Positions 1 to 8,698 of a stretch of DNA of 29,152 nt are shown piece after piece. Both the position numbers and the translations under genes were made by a program. The notes below the pieces were generated by a model. The model made no database searches. It was not told the origin of the DNA and saw only the letters and a program-made list of their open reading frames with translations. Within the stretch, counting starts at the first letter, position 1. Each line of letters starts with the position of its first letter. Origin of the DNA: Actinomycetes bacterium (GTDB lineage Bacteria; Actinomycetota; Actinomycetes; Actinomycetales; Cellulomonadaceae); assembly GCA_023432565.1 (NCBI GenBank), contig JAEYUL010000016.1, positions 1 to 29,152 of the forward strand, in the 5' to 3' direction.

Positions 1-119
1 CCGGCGTTGTTGCCGCCGTTGAACTTCACGACGTAGTCGATGCGCGAGCCGAGCTGGTCGGTCGCCTTGCCCTTGCCCTCGTCGCCCCACTGGACGCCGA
101 GCACCACGACGGCGGGCAT
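1..119 (-). CDS. purA: Adenylosuccinate synthetase, N-terminal fragment
   Basis: Only the first 39 codons are present; the rest lies beyond the left edge of the window. The reverse-complement translation begins MPAVVVLGVQWGDEGKGKAT, which carries the family's QWGDEGKGK phosphate-binding loop, followed by a segment ending NGGNNAG that is also typical. PurA joins IMP and aspartate with GTP to make adenylosuccinate, the first committed step from IMP to AMP, in the cytoplasm. The ATG at 119 is preceded by a GGGAG about 10 nt upstream. The next gene upstream on the same strand encodes a DUF3151 protein, an association common in actinobacteria. A GGTACC-rich inverted repeat lies 50-80 nt upstream of the start and may be regulatory. 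Confidence 0.95.
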   Translation of the reverse strand, partial: MPAVVVLGVQWGDEGKGKATDQLGSRIDYVVKFNGGNNA

Positions 120-169
120 CTGATCACCACTCCCACGCTGCCTGACGGGCCAGAAGGGCACGGGGCGGC

Positions 170-198
170 AGGTACCCGGTACCTCCGAGAGGGTACCC
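170..198. repeat. GGTACC inverted-repeat cluster upstream of purA
   Basis: AGGTACCCGGTACCT (170-184) is a palindrome of two 7-nt arms around a single C. A third copy, GGGTACCC, follows at 191-198. Three GGTACC copies in 29 bp, placed 50-80 nt upstream of the purA start and in the gap after the DUF3151 gene, could be an operator or part of a hairpin. No regulator is assigned. Confidence 0.45.
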
Positions 199-262
199 GA
201 CCGCCACCGTGCGCCTCTGGGCCGTCCACACGCGCCCGACGCGGCGAGCAGGGCGTGGCGCC

Positions 263-691
263 TCAGCGCAGGCCGGAGACCTCCTCGAGCGACGTCCCGG
301 AGTCGACCAGGAGCTGGCCGCAGCGCTCGGCCTCGTCGGCCTCCCCGATCGCGTCGGCCGCCTCCGCGAGCGCCAGGACCGAGCGCAGGAAGCCCTGGTT
401 GGGCTCGTGGTCCACGGGGATCGGGCCGCGCCCGCGCCAGCCCGCCTTGCGCAGCGCGTCGAGGCCGCGGTGGTAGCCGGTACGCGCGTAGGCGTACGCC
501 GCGACGGGGTCGCCCGCGTCCTGCAGCGCCGCCTCGGCGAGCAGGGCCCACACGATCGAGGCGGCGGGTGCCGCACGGACGGCGTCGCGCGCGTCGTCGC
601 CCGTCGCCAGCGCTGCGCGCGCTGCCGCGTCCGGACCGTCGGCGGGCAGGAGCGTGGGCTCGGGGCCACCGAGCAGGTTCTCGTGCGTCAT
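263..691 (-). CDS. DUF3151 family protein
   Basis: This 142-residue cytoplasmic protein begins MTHENLLGGPEPTLL and matches what I recall of the DUF3151 family, found in actinobacteria next to purA and fba. It is mainly alpha-helical: an Ala-rich middle with the pattern YAYARTGYHRGLDALRKAGW, then a conserved-looking GPIPVDHEPNQGFLRS segment and a C-terminal helix containing LALAEAADAIGEADEAERC. The helix-pair spacing resembles a TPR-like fold. It has no signal peptide or membrane segment, and its biochemical function is unknown. The ATG at 691 has no obvious Shine-Dalgarno sequence; CACACT lies exactly 6 nt before it, so the transcript may be leaderless. An in-frame ATG-independent extension upstream looks unlike coding sequence. 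The gene runs toward purA and may be co-transcribed with it. Confidence 0.85.
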   Translation of the reverse strand: MTHENLLGGPEPTLLPADGPDAAARAALATGDDARDAVRAAPAASIVWALLAEAALQDAGDPVAAYAYARTGYHRGLDALRKAGWRGRGPIPVDHEPNQGFLRSVLALAEAADAIGEADEAERCGQLLVDSGTSLEEVSGLR

Positions 692-811
692 GGGGTCAGT
701 GTGCCGCGTCCGACCCCGACCCAGGCACCCCGGATCAGGACAACCCAGGAGGTCTCGGACGCACGTCCAGACTTCGGGCGGGTTCGGCGTGCGGCGGCCG
801 CCGCCGCCAAC

Positions 812-817
812 TACTGT
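812..817 (+). promoter_or_regulatory. Candidate -10 element for the first STAS gene
   Basis: TACTGT fits the actinobacterial TANNNT pattern and lies 36 nt upstream of the ATG at 854. The leader would contain the purine-rich GGGGACGG before the start. I see no convincing -35 hexamer. Confidence 0.35.
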
Positions 818-853
818 CGAGCAGCCGAGCCACCACACCCCCTGGGGACGGAC

Positions 854-1213
854 ATGATCGAGATCTCCACGTCGCCGACGAGCACCACGCTCGTGATCTC
901 CGGCGACCTCGACCTCGCCGAGCGGGACCAGTTCCCCGAGGTCGCCGCGCGCGTCGTCGGGCTGCGTCGCCAGCTCATCGTCATCGACATGTGCCGGGTG
1001 ACCTTCATGGACTCCACGGGTGCGGCCTTCCTCATCGCGCTGGCCGACTCGGCGCGCAAGCGCGGCGGCGCCGTCGCCCTGCGCGGCGCCGACCCCCGCG
1101 ACCTGTTCGTGCTGGAGGTCTGCGGCGCGCTCGACATGTTCCGGCTCGACGCGGAGCACCGCTGCGAGGACGCGCGTCCGGCGTCCGACTTCTCCACGCC
1201 CAGCAGCACCTGA
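854..1213 (+). CDS. STAS-domain anti-sigma factor antagonist (RsbV/SpoIIAA-like)
   Basis: This 119-residue protein is essentially one STAS domain. It has the beta-strand TTLVISGDLDLAERDQFPE at the front and the phospho-acceptor region CRVTFMDSTGAAFLIAL, in which the Ser of DSTG is the residue normally phosphorylated by an anti-sigma kinase. Unphosphorylated STAS proteins of this class bind the kinase and release a sigma factor; phosphorylation inactivates them and a PP2C phosphatase restores them. A tail of about 20 residues rich in Ser, Pro and Asp follows the domain. The ATG at 854 follows GGGGACGG. The convergent gene downstream encodes a fused PP2C phosphatase and HATPase kinase-like protein, and a second STAS gene lies on its far side, so these are the likely partners. 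The target sigma factor is not in the window. Confidence 0.88.
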   Translation: MIEISTSPTSTTLVISGDLDLAERDQFPEVAARVVGLRRQLIVIDMCRVTFMDSTGAAFLIALADSARKRGGAVALRGADPRDLFVLEVCGALDMFRLDAEHRCEDARPASDFSTPSST

Positions 1214-1295
1214 GCCCCGAGCCCGGAGCGCATCGGCCGCCCTCGTCGGGCGCCGGCCTGCTCCACGCCTCGGACGACCGCGCGCCGAGCAGGTC

Positions 1296-3500
1296 TCAGC
1301 GCCCGGGCTCCGGCAGGGCGCCCGGGCGCACCTTGGCCCACACGACCTTGCCGCGGCCCGACTGCCGCCAGCCCCAGTCCGCGAGCCTCTCCACGATCTG
1401 CATGCCGAACCCGCCGATGCGACCCGGGTGGCCGTCGGTCGCGACCGGCGGTGCCGGGTTGCCGTCCTCGACCTCGATGCGCAGACCGTCACCCGTGTCG
1501 TAGAGCTGCAGCGAGACGTGACCGAACCCGTGCAGGACGGCGTTCGCGACGAGCTCGGAGACGACGAGCTCGGCATTGGCGGCGTCCGGCATCTCCCACG
1601 CGTGGCACGTGCGCACGACCGCGTGCCTCGCACGCGCCACGGAGGCCGCCTCGCTCGGCAGCGACCACCGGCGGCGGCGCGGGCTGCGGCCGCGTTCCGC
1701 CGTGTCGCGCGGGTCGGGCACGCGCACGACGACGACCGCGACGTCGTCCTCCGGGTGGTCCGCGAGACGCGACAGCAGCTCCTCGCCGATGCCCGCCGAG
1801 TCCAGTGCGGTCACCCCGGCCAGCACCTGGCCGAGCGCGTGCAGACCCTCACGCAGGTCGCGCTCGCGCCGCTCGACGAGGCCGTCGGTGTGGTAGACGA
1901 GCACGTCACCCGGCCCGAGGACCAGCTCCGCCGTCTCACGCTGCCCGCCGCCGAACCCGACGAGCGGCCCGCCCGCCGACAGGAGCTGCGTGACCTTCCC
2001 GCCGCGCACGTGCAGCACGGGGAGGTGACCCGCGCGCGACCACCGCAGACGCCAGGACTCCCCGTCACGGTGCAGGGTCGACAGCACCAGGCCCGCTGCG
2101 CGGGGAATGCGCATGCCGGCGACGAGCTGGTCCACCCGCTCGAGCACGGGGCCCGGCAGCGTCACGTCGTAGGCGTACGAGCGCACGACGGACCGTAGCT
2201 GCCCCATCGCGGCCGCCGCCTCCACGTCGTGGCCCACCACGTCGCCGATCACGACGCCCACCACGTCGGGGCCGATCTGCAGCACGTCGTACCAGTCCCC
2301 GCCCACCTGGGCGTTGGCGGAGTTGGGGGCGTAGTACGTCCAGACGTCGAGCCCCTCGACCTCCGCCTGCTGCGGGAGCATCGCGCGCTGCAAGGTCTCC
2401 GCGAGGCGGTGCTCGCGGTCGTAGAGCCGGGCGTTGTCCAGCACGAGCCCGACTCGTCGGGCGATCAGCTCCAGCACGGTCGCGGTCGCCTCGTCGAGCT
2501 CGGCGCCGTCCCGGGGCTGCACGACGAGCACCCCGATCACCCTGCGCCGGCCGGGAACCGGCAGCACGAACACCCGGCCGCCGCGCGCACCCTCCGCGCC
2601 CATCACGTCCCGGCTCACCGGGTCCGCGCTGGTCTCGCGTGCGATCTGCTCGGCGAGCCAGTGCGACGCGGACGCGCGCGGGTGCGGGTAGTCGAGCCGG
2701 AGCTCGACCGGACGGTCCGTGTCACCGTCGAGCAGGCGCTGCACCGCGTCCTGCGGGGCGTGCGCCTCGTCGCCCCCGTCGGCCCGGCGGGACTCCCCGT
2801 GCCGGCTGCCGCGGCCCGACGGCGGCCGCAGGTCGCTCGAGGCGTCCAGCGACCGCAACCCGTTGTCGTTGACGTAGAACGCCGCCGACCGCACGAGGGT
2901 CCGCTGGAGCAGCGCCGCGATCTCGTGCAGCGGCGTCACCCGGTCCGCGACGTCCATCAGCAGGTCGGAGACCTGCACGATGATGTTGACGCTGCGCCGC
3001 TCCTGCCGCTCGGCCTCGAGGCTGCGCTCCTGCTCCGCGGCGCGCGTCAGCTGCTCGGTGCGGTCCTCGAACGCGACGATCCACAGCCGCGGCGGGCTGC
3101 CGTCCGGCGTCGGGACCGGGGAGAAGCACACCCGGCACCGGAACATCGAGCCGTCCGCGCGCGGGATCGTCAGCTCAGCCGTCGTCGGCTCGCCGCGCCG
3201 CAGGCTCGCGCGCAGACGGGACATCTCCCCGGGCCGCCGGGCGTGCACCGGGACCCGCTGGGTCTGACGCTCCCGGGCACCCGCGGCGTCGTAGCCCGTC
3301 GTCCGCTCGAACGCGGCGTTCGCCCAGACGACCCGCAGGTCGCCCGACTCGCACAGGGCGAACGGGACCTGGGTGGCCTCCAGCGCATGCGCCAGCACGT
3401 CGATCGAGGGCGGCTGGGGAGCGGCGGCAGCGCCGTGCGCACCCCGAACCCCGACAGACCCGGATGTACTCGTCGTGGCCTGGGTGTTGACCTCCACCAC
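1296..3500 (-). CDS. PAS-GAF-PP2C(SpoIIE)-HATPase fused phosphatase/anti-sigma kinase
   Basis: The protein is 734 residues if it starts at the first of two tandem GTG codons (3500, 3497). Domains in order are a PAS sensor (about 32-147), a coiled-coil linker (about 148-170), a GAF sensor (about 170-355), a SpoIIE/RsbU-type PP2C phosphatase (about 365-595) and a GHKL ATPase of the RsbW type (about 610-726). The PP2C metal-binding acids are present: GGDWYD (D402, D405), GDVVGHD (D420, D425), HTDG (D539) and PEDD (D585/586). The kinase has the N-box VSELVANAVLHG (N653), the D-box VEDG (D679) and a G-rich loop GGFGMQIVERL near 695. It is soluble. Known relatives dephosphorylate STAS antagonists and phosphorylate them through the kinase domain. 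Fusing both opposing activities recalls Mycobacterium Rv1364c, but here the STAS domain is encoded separately. The start is uncertain because GGAGG abuts the first GTG. Confidence 0.9.
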   Translation of the reverse strand: MVEVNTQATTSTSGSVGVRGAHGAAAAPQPPSIDVLAHALEATQVPFALCESGDLRVVWANAAFERTTGYDAAGARERQTQRVPVHARRPGEMSRLRASLRRGEPTTAELTIPRADGSMFRCRVCFSPVPTPDGSPPRLWIVAFEDRTEQLTRAAEQERSLEAERQERRSVNIIVQVSDLLMDVADRVTPLHEIAALLQRTLVRSAAFYVNDNGLRSLDASSDLRPPSGRGSRHGESRRADGGDEAHAPQDAVQRLLDGDTDRPVELRLDYPHPRASASHWLAEQIARETSADPVSRDVMGAEGARGGRVFVLPVPGRRRVIGVLVVQPRDGAELDEATATVLELIARRVGLVLDNARLYDREHRLAETLQRAMLPQQAEVEGLDVWTYYAPNSANAQVGGDWYDVLQIGPDVVGVVIGDVVGHDVEAAAAMGQLRSVVRSYAYDVTLPGPVLERVDQLVAGMRIPRAAGLVLSTLHRDGESWRLRWSRAGHLPVLHVRGGKVTQLLSAGGPLVGFGGGQRETAELVLGPGDVLVYHTDGLVERRERDLREGLHALGQVLAGVTALDSAGIGEELLSRLADHPEDDVAVVVVRVPDPRDTAERGRSPRRRRWSLPSEAASVARARHAVVRTCHAWEMPDAANAELVVSELVANAVLHGFGHVSLQLYDTGDGLRIEVEDGNPAPPVATDGHPGRIGGFGMQIVERLADWGWRQSGRGKVVWAKVRPGALPEPGR

Positions 3501-3517
3501 CTCCGATCGTCTAGCGT
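3487..3517 (+). promoter_or_regulatory. Candidate promoter of the second STAS gene
   Basis: TTGACC (3487-3492) and TAGCGT (3512-3517) are separated by 19 nt, slightly longer than ideal. They lie 52 nt upstream of the GTG at 3570 and overlap the first codons of the divergent phosphatase gene, so the two divergent genes could influence each other's expression. Confidence 0.45.
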
Positions 3518-3569
3518 GCCGAACGGGGAGCTACGCCGTCCTGGCGTCGCCCTCGCCGGAAGGAGCACC

Positions 3570-4004
3570 GTGCGCGACGGTAACAGCACGATGGATGGCG
3601 GGCCTGTCCAGCCACGGACCGGATCCGCACGCGACCTGTCGCACGACGGGGAGCAGGGGGGCGTGCATGTGATCGTCGGGGCAGACGCCACGAGGATCGT
3701 TCTGTCGGGAGAGGTCGATGCGGACCTCGGGGCAGAGCTGCACGAGGCGACGACGGAGGCCGAGAACGCGGGCCTGCCGATCGAGGTGGACGCGCATCAC
3801 GTCACCTTCATGGACTCGTCGGGTGTCGCCTTCCTGGCGCGCCTGTCGATCCGGTCGCAGCACCGCGTGCGGCTGCTGCGCGTCCCGCCGACCGTGCGCT
3901 TCCTCCTCGAGGTCACGCGCATCGGCGAGCTGCTCGACGTGGTCGAGGAGAGCGACGAACGGCACTTCCAGCCCGTCGCTCCCGAGGCCGGCACCACCAC
4001 CTGA
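3570..4004 (+). CDS. Second STAS-domain anti-sigma factor antagonist
   Basis: This 144-residue protein has a 35-residue low-complexity N-terminal tail and then one STAS domain starting near VHVIVGADATRIVLSGEVD. The phospho-acceptor motif is VTFMDSSGVAFLARL, with the DSSG serine intact. The end, EESDERHFQPVAPEAG, is probably disordered. The GTG at 3570 is chosen because GGAAGGAG ends 4 nt before it; an ATG at 3591 is possible but lacks such a site. The gene diverges from the PAS-GAF-PP2C-HATPase gene with 69 nt between them, so it is the best candidate for that protein's substrate. It shares the VTFMDS(S/T)G core with the STAS protein at 854-1213 but differs elsewhere, so the two may receive different signals or compete. 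A strong hairpin follows at once. Confidence 0.88.
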   Translation: MRDGNSTMDGGPVQPRTGSARDLSHDGEQGGVHVIVGADATRIVLSGEVDADLGAELHEATTEAENAGLPIEVDAHHVTFMDSSGVAFLARLSIRSQHRVRLLRVPPTVRFLLEVTRIGELLDVVEESDERHFQPVAPEAGTTT

Positions 4005-4022
4005 GGTCCACGACCCCACACG

Positions 4023-4064
4023 GCACGAGCCGCGCGATCCCCTGAGGGACCGCGCGGCTCGTGC
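4023..4064. terminator. Bidirectional terminator between STAS gene and fbaA
   Basis: GCACGAGCCGCGCG (4023-4036) pairs perfectly with CGCGCGGCTCGTGC (4051-4064). The 14-nt loop can itself pair through TCCC and GGGA. It lies 18 nt after the STAS stop and 17 nt after the fbaA stop on the other strand, so it can serve both convergent genes. No U-tract is present, as is usual in high-GC actinobacteria. Confidence 0.85.
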
Positions 4065-4081
4065 TCGTCTGGGCGACGGGC

Positions 4082-5104
<1,023 letters not shown>

Positions 5105-5240
5105 CTGCTCACATCTCCTGTGGCTTGTATGGGGGTGGTGTCGACTCCGAGTTTGCCACTTCTGGGCGTTCACGCGTCCGGGACGTCCTTCCCATGGACG
5201 TCGCGCGCTCCGCGCGGCGTGCGCCTCGCGGGACGGCGAG

Positions 5241-5882
5241 TCAGCCCGGCAGCTGCGTGCCGGCAGGCAGGCCGGCGTGCTGCAGGACCCAGGCGTGCAT
5301 CGCGATCGCCGCGGCCGCGCCCGCGTTGATCGACCGTGTCGAGCCGAACTGCGCGATGTGCAGGACGTCGACGGCCGCCGCGCGCGCGTCCTCGGACAGG
5401 CCCACGGACTCCTGGCCGAACAGCAGCACGCACCCGCGTGGCAGCGGGTAGCCCTCCAGCGGCACCGACCCGGGCAGGTTGTCGATCCCGAGGACGGGCA
5501 GGTCCTCGGCGTTGGCCCACCGGATGAGGTCCTCGATGCTCGCGTGGTGGTCGACGTGCTGGTAGCGGTCCGTGACCATCGCGCCGCGCCGGTTCCACCG
5601 GCGCCGCCCGACGATGTGCACACGCGCCGCGAGGAAGGCGTTGGCGGTCCGCACGACCGACCCGATGTTCAGGTCGTGCTGCCAGTTCTCGATCGCGACA
5701 TGGAAGGCGTGCCGCCGCGCGTCGAGGTCGGCGACGATCGCCTCGACGGTCCAGTACCGGTACCGGTCCGCGACGTTGCGGCGGTCCCCGTGCGCCAGGA
5801 GCTCGGGGTCGAAGCGGGGGTCGCGCGGCCATGCCTCCGGACCCCCTGGCCACGGAGGGACCCCGACCTCGGACTCCTCCAC
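5241..5882 (-). CDS. TrmH/SpoU-family RNA 2'-O-methyltransferase
   Basis: This 213-residue enzyme shows all three SPOUT motifs: NIGSVVRTANAF (72-83), FGQESVGLS (155-163) and STRSINAGAAAAIAMHAW (181-198). The trefoil knot formed by the last two binds S-adenosylmethionine. Such enzymes methylate the ribose 2'-OH of tRNA or rRNA. The exact target cannot be told from sequence. The roughly 40-residue N-terminal extension, rich in Pro and Trp, and the order fba / SpoU / dedA / pyrE match a conserved actinobacterial neighbourhood (in Mycobacterium, a methyltransferase near pyrE). The GTG at 5882 is the only plausible start before the conserved region; its ribosome-binding site is weak. It is divergent from dedA with 167 nt between them. 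Confidence 0.9.
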   Translation of the reverse strand: MEESEVGVPPWPGGPEAWPRDPRFDPELLAHGDRRNVADRYRYWTVEAIVADLDARRHAFHVAIENWQHDLNIGSVVRTANAFLAARVHIVGRRRWNRRGAMVTDRYQHVDHHASIEDLIRWANAEDLPVLGIDNLPGSVPLEGYPLPRGCVLLFGQESVGLSEDARAAAVDVLHIAQFGSTRSINAGAAAAIAMHAWVLQHAGLPAGTQLPG

Positions 5883-6037
5883 GCCGCCAACGTAACCCGC
5901 GCGCCCGTGCGCTTCGCGTCGGGCCGCGCGTGTCGCCCACCGGCGGAGAGAGGCACGGCGTCGGAGTCGGGCACGTCGCGGCGAGACGTGCACAGACCGC
6001 GCACACGTGAGCCGCACCCGTCTCACGAGCAGCCACG

Positions 6038-6049
6038 TAGGCTGGCCAC
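6038..6049 (+). promoter_or_regulatory. Candidate leaderless promoter -10 of dedA
   Basis: TAGGCT (6038-6043) is followed by GGCCAC and then ATG at 6050. The 6-nt distance would put the transcription start at or next to the start codon. The same spacing occurs before recQ, the second SDR gene and pyrE. No clear -35 hexamer is visible. Confidence 0.55.
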
Positions 6050-6787
6050 ATGCTCACGACGACCGCGCTCGCGGCCATCGCGCCTGCCTCCGGGCCGCTG
6101 CCCGCCCTCGGACCGGACTTCCTCAACGCCGAGCACCTCATCGAGTCGTTCGGCACGTTCGCGCTGCTCGGCATCGTCGTCGTGGTGTTCGTCGAGACGG
6201 GCCTGCTGTTCCCGTTCCTGCCCGGCGACTCGCTGCTGTTCACGGCGGGCGCCCTCGTCGCGCAGGACCTGCTCGACTTCCCGCTGTGGCTCGCGTGCCT
6301 GCTGATCTTCCTGGCCGCGTTCCTGGGGGACCAGACCGCGTTCCTCATCGGTCGCAAGCTCGGGCCGAAGGTGTTCAACAAACCCGACTCGCGCTTCTTC
6401 AAGCAGGCGTACATCGACCAGACGTACGCGTACTTCGACAAGTACGGCGGGCGCACGATCATCGTGGCCAGGTTCGTGCCGATCGTGCGCACGTACGCGC
6501 CGGTCGCAGCCGGGGTCGGCAACATGCGCTACCGGCACTTCGTGTCCTACAACGTCGTCGGCGCGCTGCTGTGGGGTGTGGGCGTGACGCTGCTGGGGTA
6601 CGCGCTCGGGAACGTCGGCTTCGTCAAGGACAACATCGAGGCGCTGCTCGTCGCGATCGTGCTCGTCTCGGTGGTCCCGATGGCCGTGGAGGTCTGGCGG
6701 TCGCGGCGTGGCCGCGCGCGCGCACGGGACGAGCGGTACGACGAGCCCGACGAGCGCGCCGAGGTCGAGCGGAAGACGTTCGAGTGA
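6050..6787 (+). CDS. DedA/VTT-family membrane protein
   Basis: This 245-residue inner-membrane protein has hydrophobic segments near 35-55, 78-100, 135-158, 165-188 and 198-215, then a charged cytoplasmic tail rich in Arg and Glu. FVETGLLFPFLPGDSLLF (47-64) and RFVPIVRTYAPVAAG (141-155) are the two conserved DedA blocks; the acidic residue E49 and the arginines R141 and R147 that family members need are present. DedA proteins are linked to membrane lipid (undecaprenyl phosphate or phospholipid) transport and to proton-gradient and envelope homeostasis; the substrate here is unknown. The ATG at 6050 has no Shine-Dalgarno site but a TAGGCT hexamer 6 nt upstream, consistent with a leaderless mRNA. 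Its stop overlaps the start of the HAD gene by 4 nt (GTGA), so the two are co-translated. Confidence 0.93.
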   Translation: MLTTTALAAIAPASGPLPALGPDFLNAEHLIESFGTFALLGIVVVVFVETGLLFPFLPGDSLLFTAGALVAQDLLDFPLWLACLLIFLAAFLGDQTAFLIGRKLGPKVFNKPDSRFFKQAYIDQTYAYFDKYGGRTIIVARFVPIVRTYAPVAAGVGNMRYRHFVSYNVVGALLWGVGVTLLGYALGNVGFVKDNIEALLVAIVLVSVVPMAVEVWRSRRGRARARDERYDEPDERAEVERKTFE

Positions 6788-7560
6788 CCCGCGAGATCAA
6801 GGCCTGGCTGTCCGACATGGACGGCGTGCTCGTCCACGAGGGCATCGCCGTGCCCGGCGCCGCGGAGTTCGTGCGCGCGCTGCGCGAGGCCGAGCGGCCG
6901 TTCCTCGTGCTCACCAACAACTCGATCTTCACCCCGCGCGACCTGCGCGCGCGGCTGGCCTCCTCGGGCATCGACCTCCCCGAGGAGGCCATCTGGACGT
7001 CCGCGCTCGCCACGGCGCAGTTCCTCGTCGACCAGATGCCGTCAGGCTCGGCGTACGTGATCGGCGAGGCCGGGCTCACCACGGCGCTCTACGAGGCGGG
7101 GTACACCCTGACCGCCGCCGAGCCGGACTTCGTCGTGCTCGGCGAGACGCGCACCTACTCGTTCGAGGCCATCACCAAGGCGATCCGGCTCATCCAGGGC
7201 GGCGCGCGGTTCATCTGCACCAACCCGGACGTGACGGGCCCGTCCATCGAGGGCGACCTGCCGGCGACGGGCGCTGTCGCCGCCATGGTCCAGGCCGCGA
7301 CCCGGCGCCAGCCCTACTACGTCGGCAAGCCCAACCCCATGATGATCCGCTCGGCGCTCAACCGGATCGACGCGCACTCGGAGCACACCGCGATGGTCGG
7401 CGACCGCATGGACACCGACGTCGTCGCGGGCATCGAGGCGGGTCTCAAGACCTTCCTGGTGCTCACCGGCTCGACGCGCCCCGCCGACGTCGACCGCTTC
7501 CCGTTCCGGCCGTCGGAGATCGTCGACTCGATCGCGGACCTCGTGGGCCGCGTGCACTGA
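6784..7560 (+). CDS. HAD-IIA family phosphatase (NagD/p-nitrophenylphosphatase-like)
   Basis: This 258-residue soluble hydrolase starts at the GTG at 6784, which overlaps the dedA stop as GTGA. HAD motifs are complete: motif I SDMDGVL (nucleophile Asp11, Asp13), motif II TNNS (44-47), motif III lysine in VGKPNP (Lys182) and motif IV GDRMDTD (Asp207, Asp212). The large cap inserted between motifs II and III is typical of the IIA subfamily, whose members dephosphorylate nucleotides or sugar phosphates with magnesium. TNNSIFTPRDLRARL and the IEGDLPATGAVAAMV loop are characteristic. The natural substrate is unknown. Co-translation with dedA suggests both products are needed together, perhaps in lipid-phosphate or envelope precursor metabolism, but that is inference. 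Confidence 0.9.
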   Translation: MTREIKAWLSDMDGVLVHEGIAVPGAAEFVRALREAERPFLVLTNNSIFTPRDLRARLASSGIDLPEEAIWTSALATAQFLVDQMPSGSAYVIGEAGLTTALYEAGYTLTAAEPDFVVLGETRTYSFEAITKAIRLIQGGARFICTNPDVTGPSIEGDLPATGAVAAMVQAATRRQPYYVGKPNPMMIRSALNRIDAHSEHTAMVGDRMDTDVVAGIEAGLKTFLVLTGSTRPADVDRFPFRPSEIVDSIADLVGRVH

Positions 7561-7854
7561 GGAGGCACGGCGCGTCACCTCCGCTCCCACCGAGCCGCGC
7601 CGGCACCGTGCGCGACGGACCTCACGGGCGGCGGGCACCGGCACTCCTGTGATGGCGACCGACGACGCCCGCCCGAGACGTGGACGCGACAGCTCGGAGC
7701 CGTGACTTGCCCTTCGCGACCCGAATCCCCCATCCGCCCGGAACGAGTCGGAATAGTCCGCCAGTCCGTTCGTCCCACTGGCGCACCTCGGGGCCCGGCC
7801 TACCGTGAGTAGACCGCCACCGCACCATCTGCGGGGGCCGGACAAGGAGGTCCC
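7561..7854. other. Intergenic region with operator-like repeat before the SDR gene
   Basis: No credible gene is seen in these 294 bp. The inverted repeat GCCAGT-N11-ACTGGC (7760-7782) lies just upstream of the TACCGT -10 candidate at 7801 and overlaps the expected -35 position, as a repressor operator would. AAGGAGG (7844-7850) then sits 4 nt before the ATG at 7855. No convincing terminator for the HAD gene was found. Confidence 0.45.
7801..7806 (+). promoter_or_regulatory. Candidate -10 element of the SDR gene
   Basis: TACCGT matches TANNNT and lies 48 nt upstream of the ATG. The same hexamer in the context CTACCGT precedes the LacI-family gene (20972-20977). Its -35 position coincides with the right arm of the inverted repeat at 7760-7782. 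Confidence 0.4.
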
Positions 7855-8634
7855 ATGCTCACGACCCAGAAGGTCGCTCTCGTCACCGGTGCGCACGGAG
7901 GAATCGGGCGGGCCACCGCCATCCGGCTCGCCTCCGACGGCCACATCGTCGTGTGCGCGGACATCGCCGGCACCGACGAGACCGTGGCCGAGATCGAGTC
8001 CGCGGGAGGTACCGCTCTCGGGCTCACGCTCGACGTGTCCAAGGCCGCCGACTGGGATGCCGCGATGGCGACCATCACCGAGCGGTTCGGTGGCGTCGAC
8101 CTGCTCGCCGCGGTCGCCGGTGTCGTCAACCGGCTGAGCACGGACACCGTCGTGGAGCTCACCGAAGAGGCGTGGGACAACGTGCTCGACATCAACGCCA
8201 AGGGCATCTGGCTCGGCATGCGCGCCGTCATCCCCTCGATGCTCGAGCGCGGCGGCGGACGCATCGTCAACATCGCGTCGCTCGCGGCGCACAAGGGCCT
8301 CGCCGGCCTCGCGTCGTACAGCGCCTCGAAGGGCGCCGTGGAGGCCCTGACCCGTCAGGCCTCGGTCGAGTACGGCCGCAAGGGCATCCTCATCAACGCC
8401 GTCGCTCCGGGCACGATCGAGACGTCGATCAACGCGGCGCACCTGGCGACGCCCGAGGGTGCGGCCGCGAGCCTCGCGACCACGACGATCGGGCGCTGGG
8501 GCCAGCCGTACGAGCTGGCCGCCGCGGTCGCGTTCCTGCTCAACGAGGGCTCGTTCATCAACGGCCAGGTGCTGCTCGTCGACGGCGGGTGGGACGTCTC
8601 CGGAGGCGTCTCGTTCGACTCGACGACGATGTGA
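7855..8634 (+). CDS. Short-chain dehydrogenase/reductase (FabG-like classical SDR)
   Basis: This 259-residue soluble NAD(P)-dependent oxidoreductase is of classical SDR length. The cofactor loop is TGAHGGIG (11-18). CAD near 34-36, with an Asp after the second strand, favours NAD over NADP. The catalytic tetrad is complete: Asn114 (DINAKG), Ser142, Tyr155 and Lys159 (YSASK). The VAPGTIET segment and the C-terminal INGQVLLVDGGWDVSGG match the FabG/sugar dehydrogenase-like branch. The substrate cannot be inferred from sequence; neighbours do not define a pathway. The ATG at 7855 has a strong AAGGAGG 4 nt upstream. The gene stands alone, with its own promoter, a possible operator and a perfect 14-bp terminator, which suggests inducible single-gene control. 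Confidence 0.92.
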   Translation: MLTTQKVALVTGAHGGIGRATAIRLASDGHIVVCADIAGTDETVAEIESAGGTALGLTLDVSKAADWDAAMATITERFGGVDLLAAVAGVVNRLSTDTVVELTEEAWDNVLDINAKGIWLGMRAVIPSMLERGGGRIVNIASLAAHKGLAGLASYSASKGAVEALTRQASVEYGRKGILINAVAPGTIETSINAAHLATPEGAAASLATTTIGRWGQPYELAAAVAFLLNEGSFINGQVLLVDGGWDVSGGVSFDSTTM

Positions 8635-8665
8635 TGCCGCGGCCCTGACAGGCTCGCTGCACGTC

Positions 8666-8695
8666 GAAGGCCGGTCCCCCTGGGGACCGGCCTTC
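8666..8695 (+). terminator. Terminator of the SDR gene
   Basis: GAAGGCCGGTCCCC (8666-8679) and GGGGACCGGCCTTC (8682-8695) form a perfect 14-bp stem with a 2-nt minimal loop, 31 nt after the SDR stop. It is symmetrical and could also stop transcription from the convergent lemA-like gene. Confidence 0.88.
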
Positions 8696-8698
8696 GGT

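Noticed and set aside
1257..1293. Terminator between the first STAS gene and the phosphatase
   Set aside because: CCTGCTC and GAGCAGG pair but with a 23-nt loop, too weak to call.
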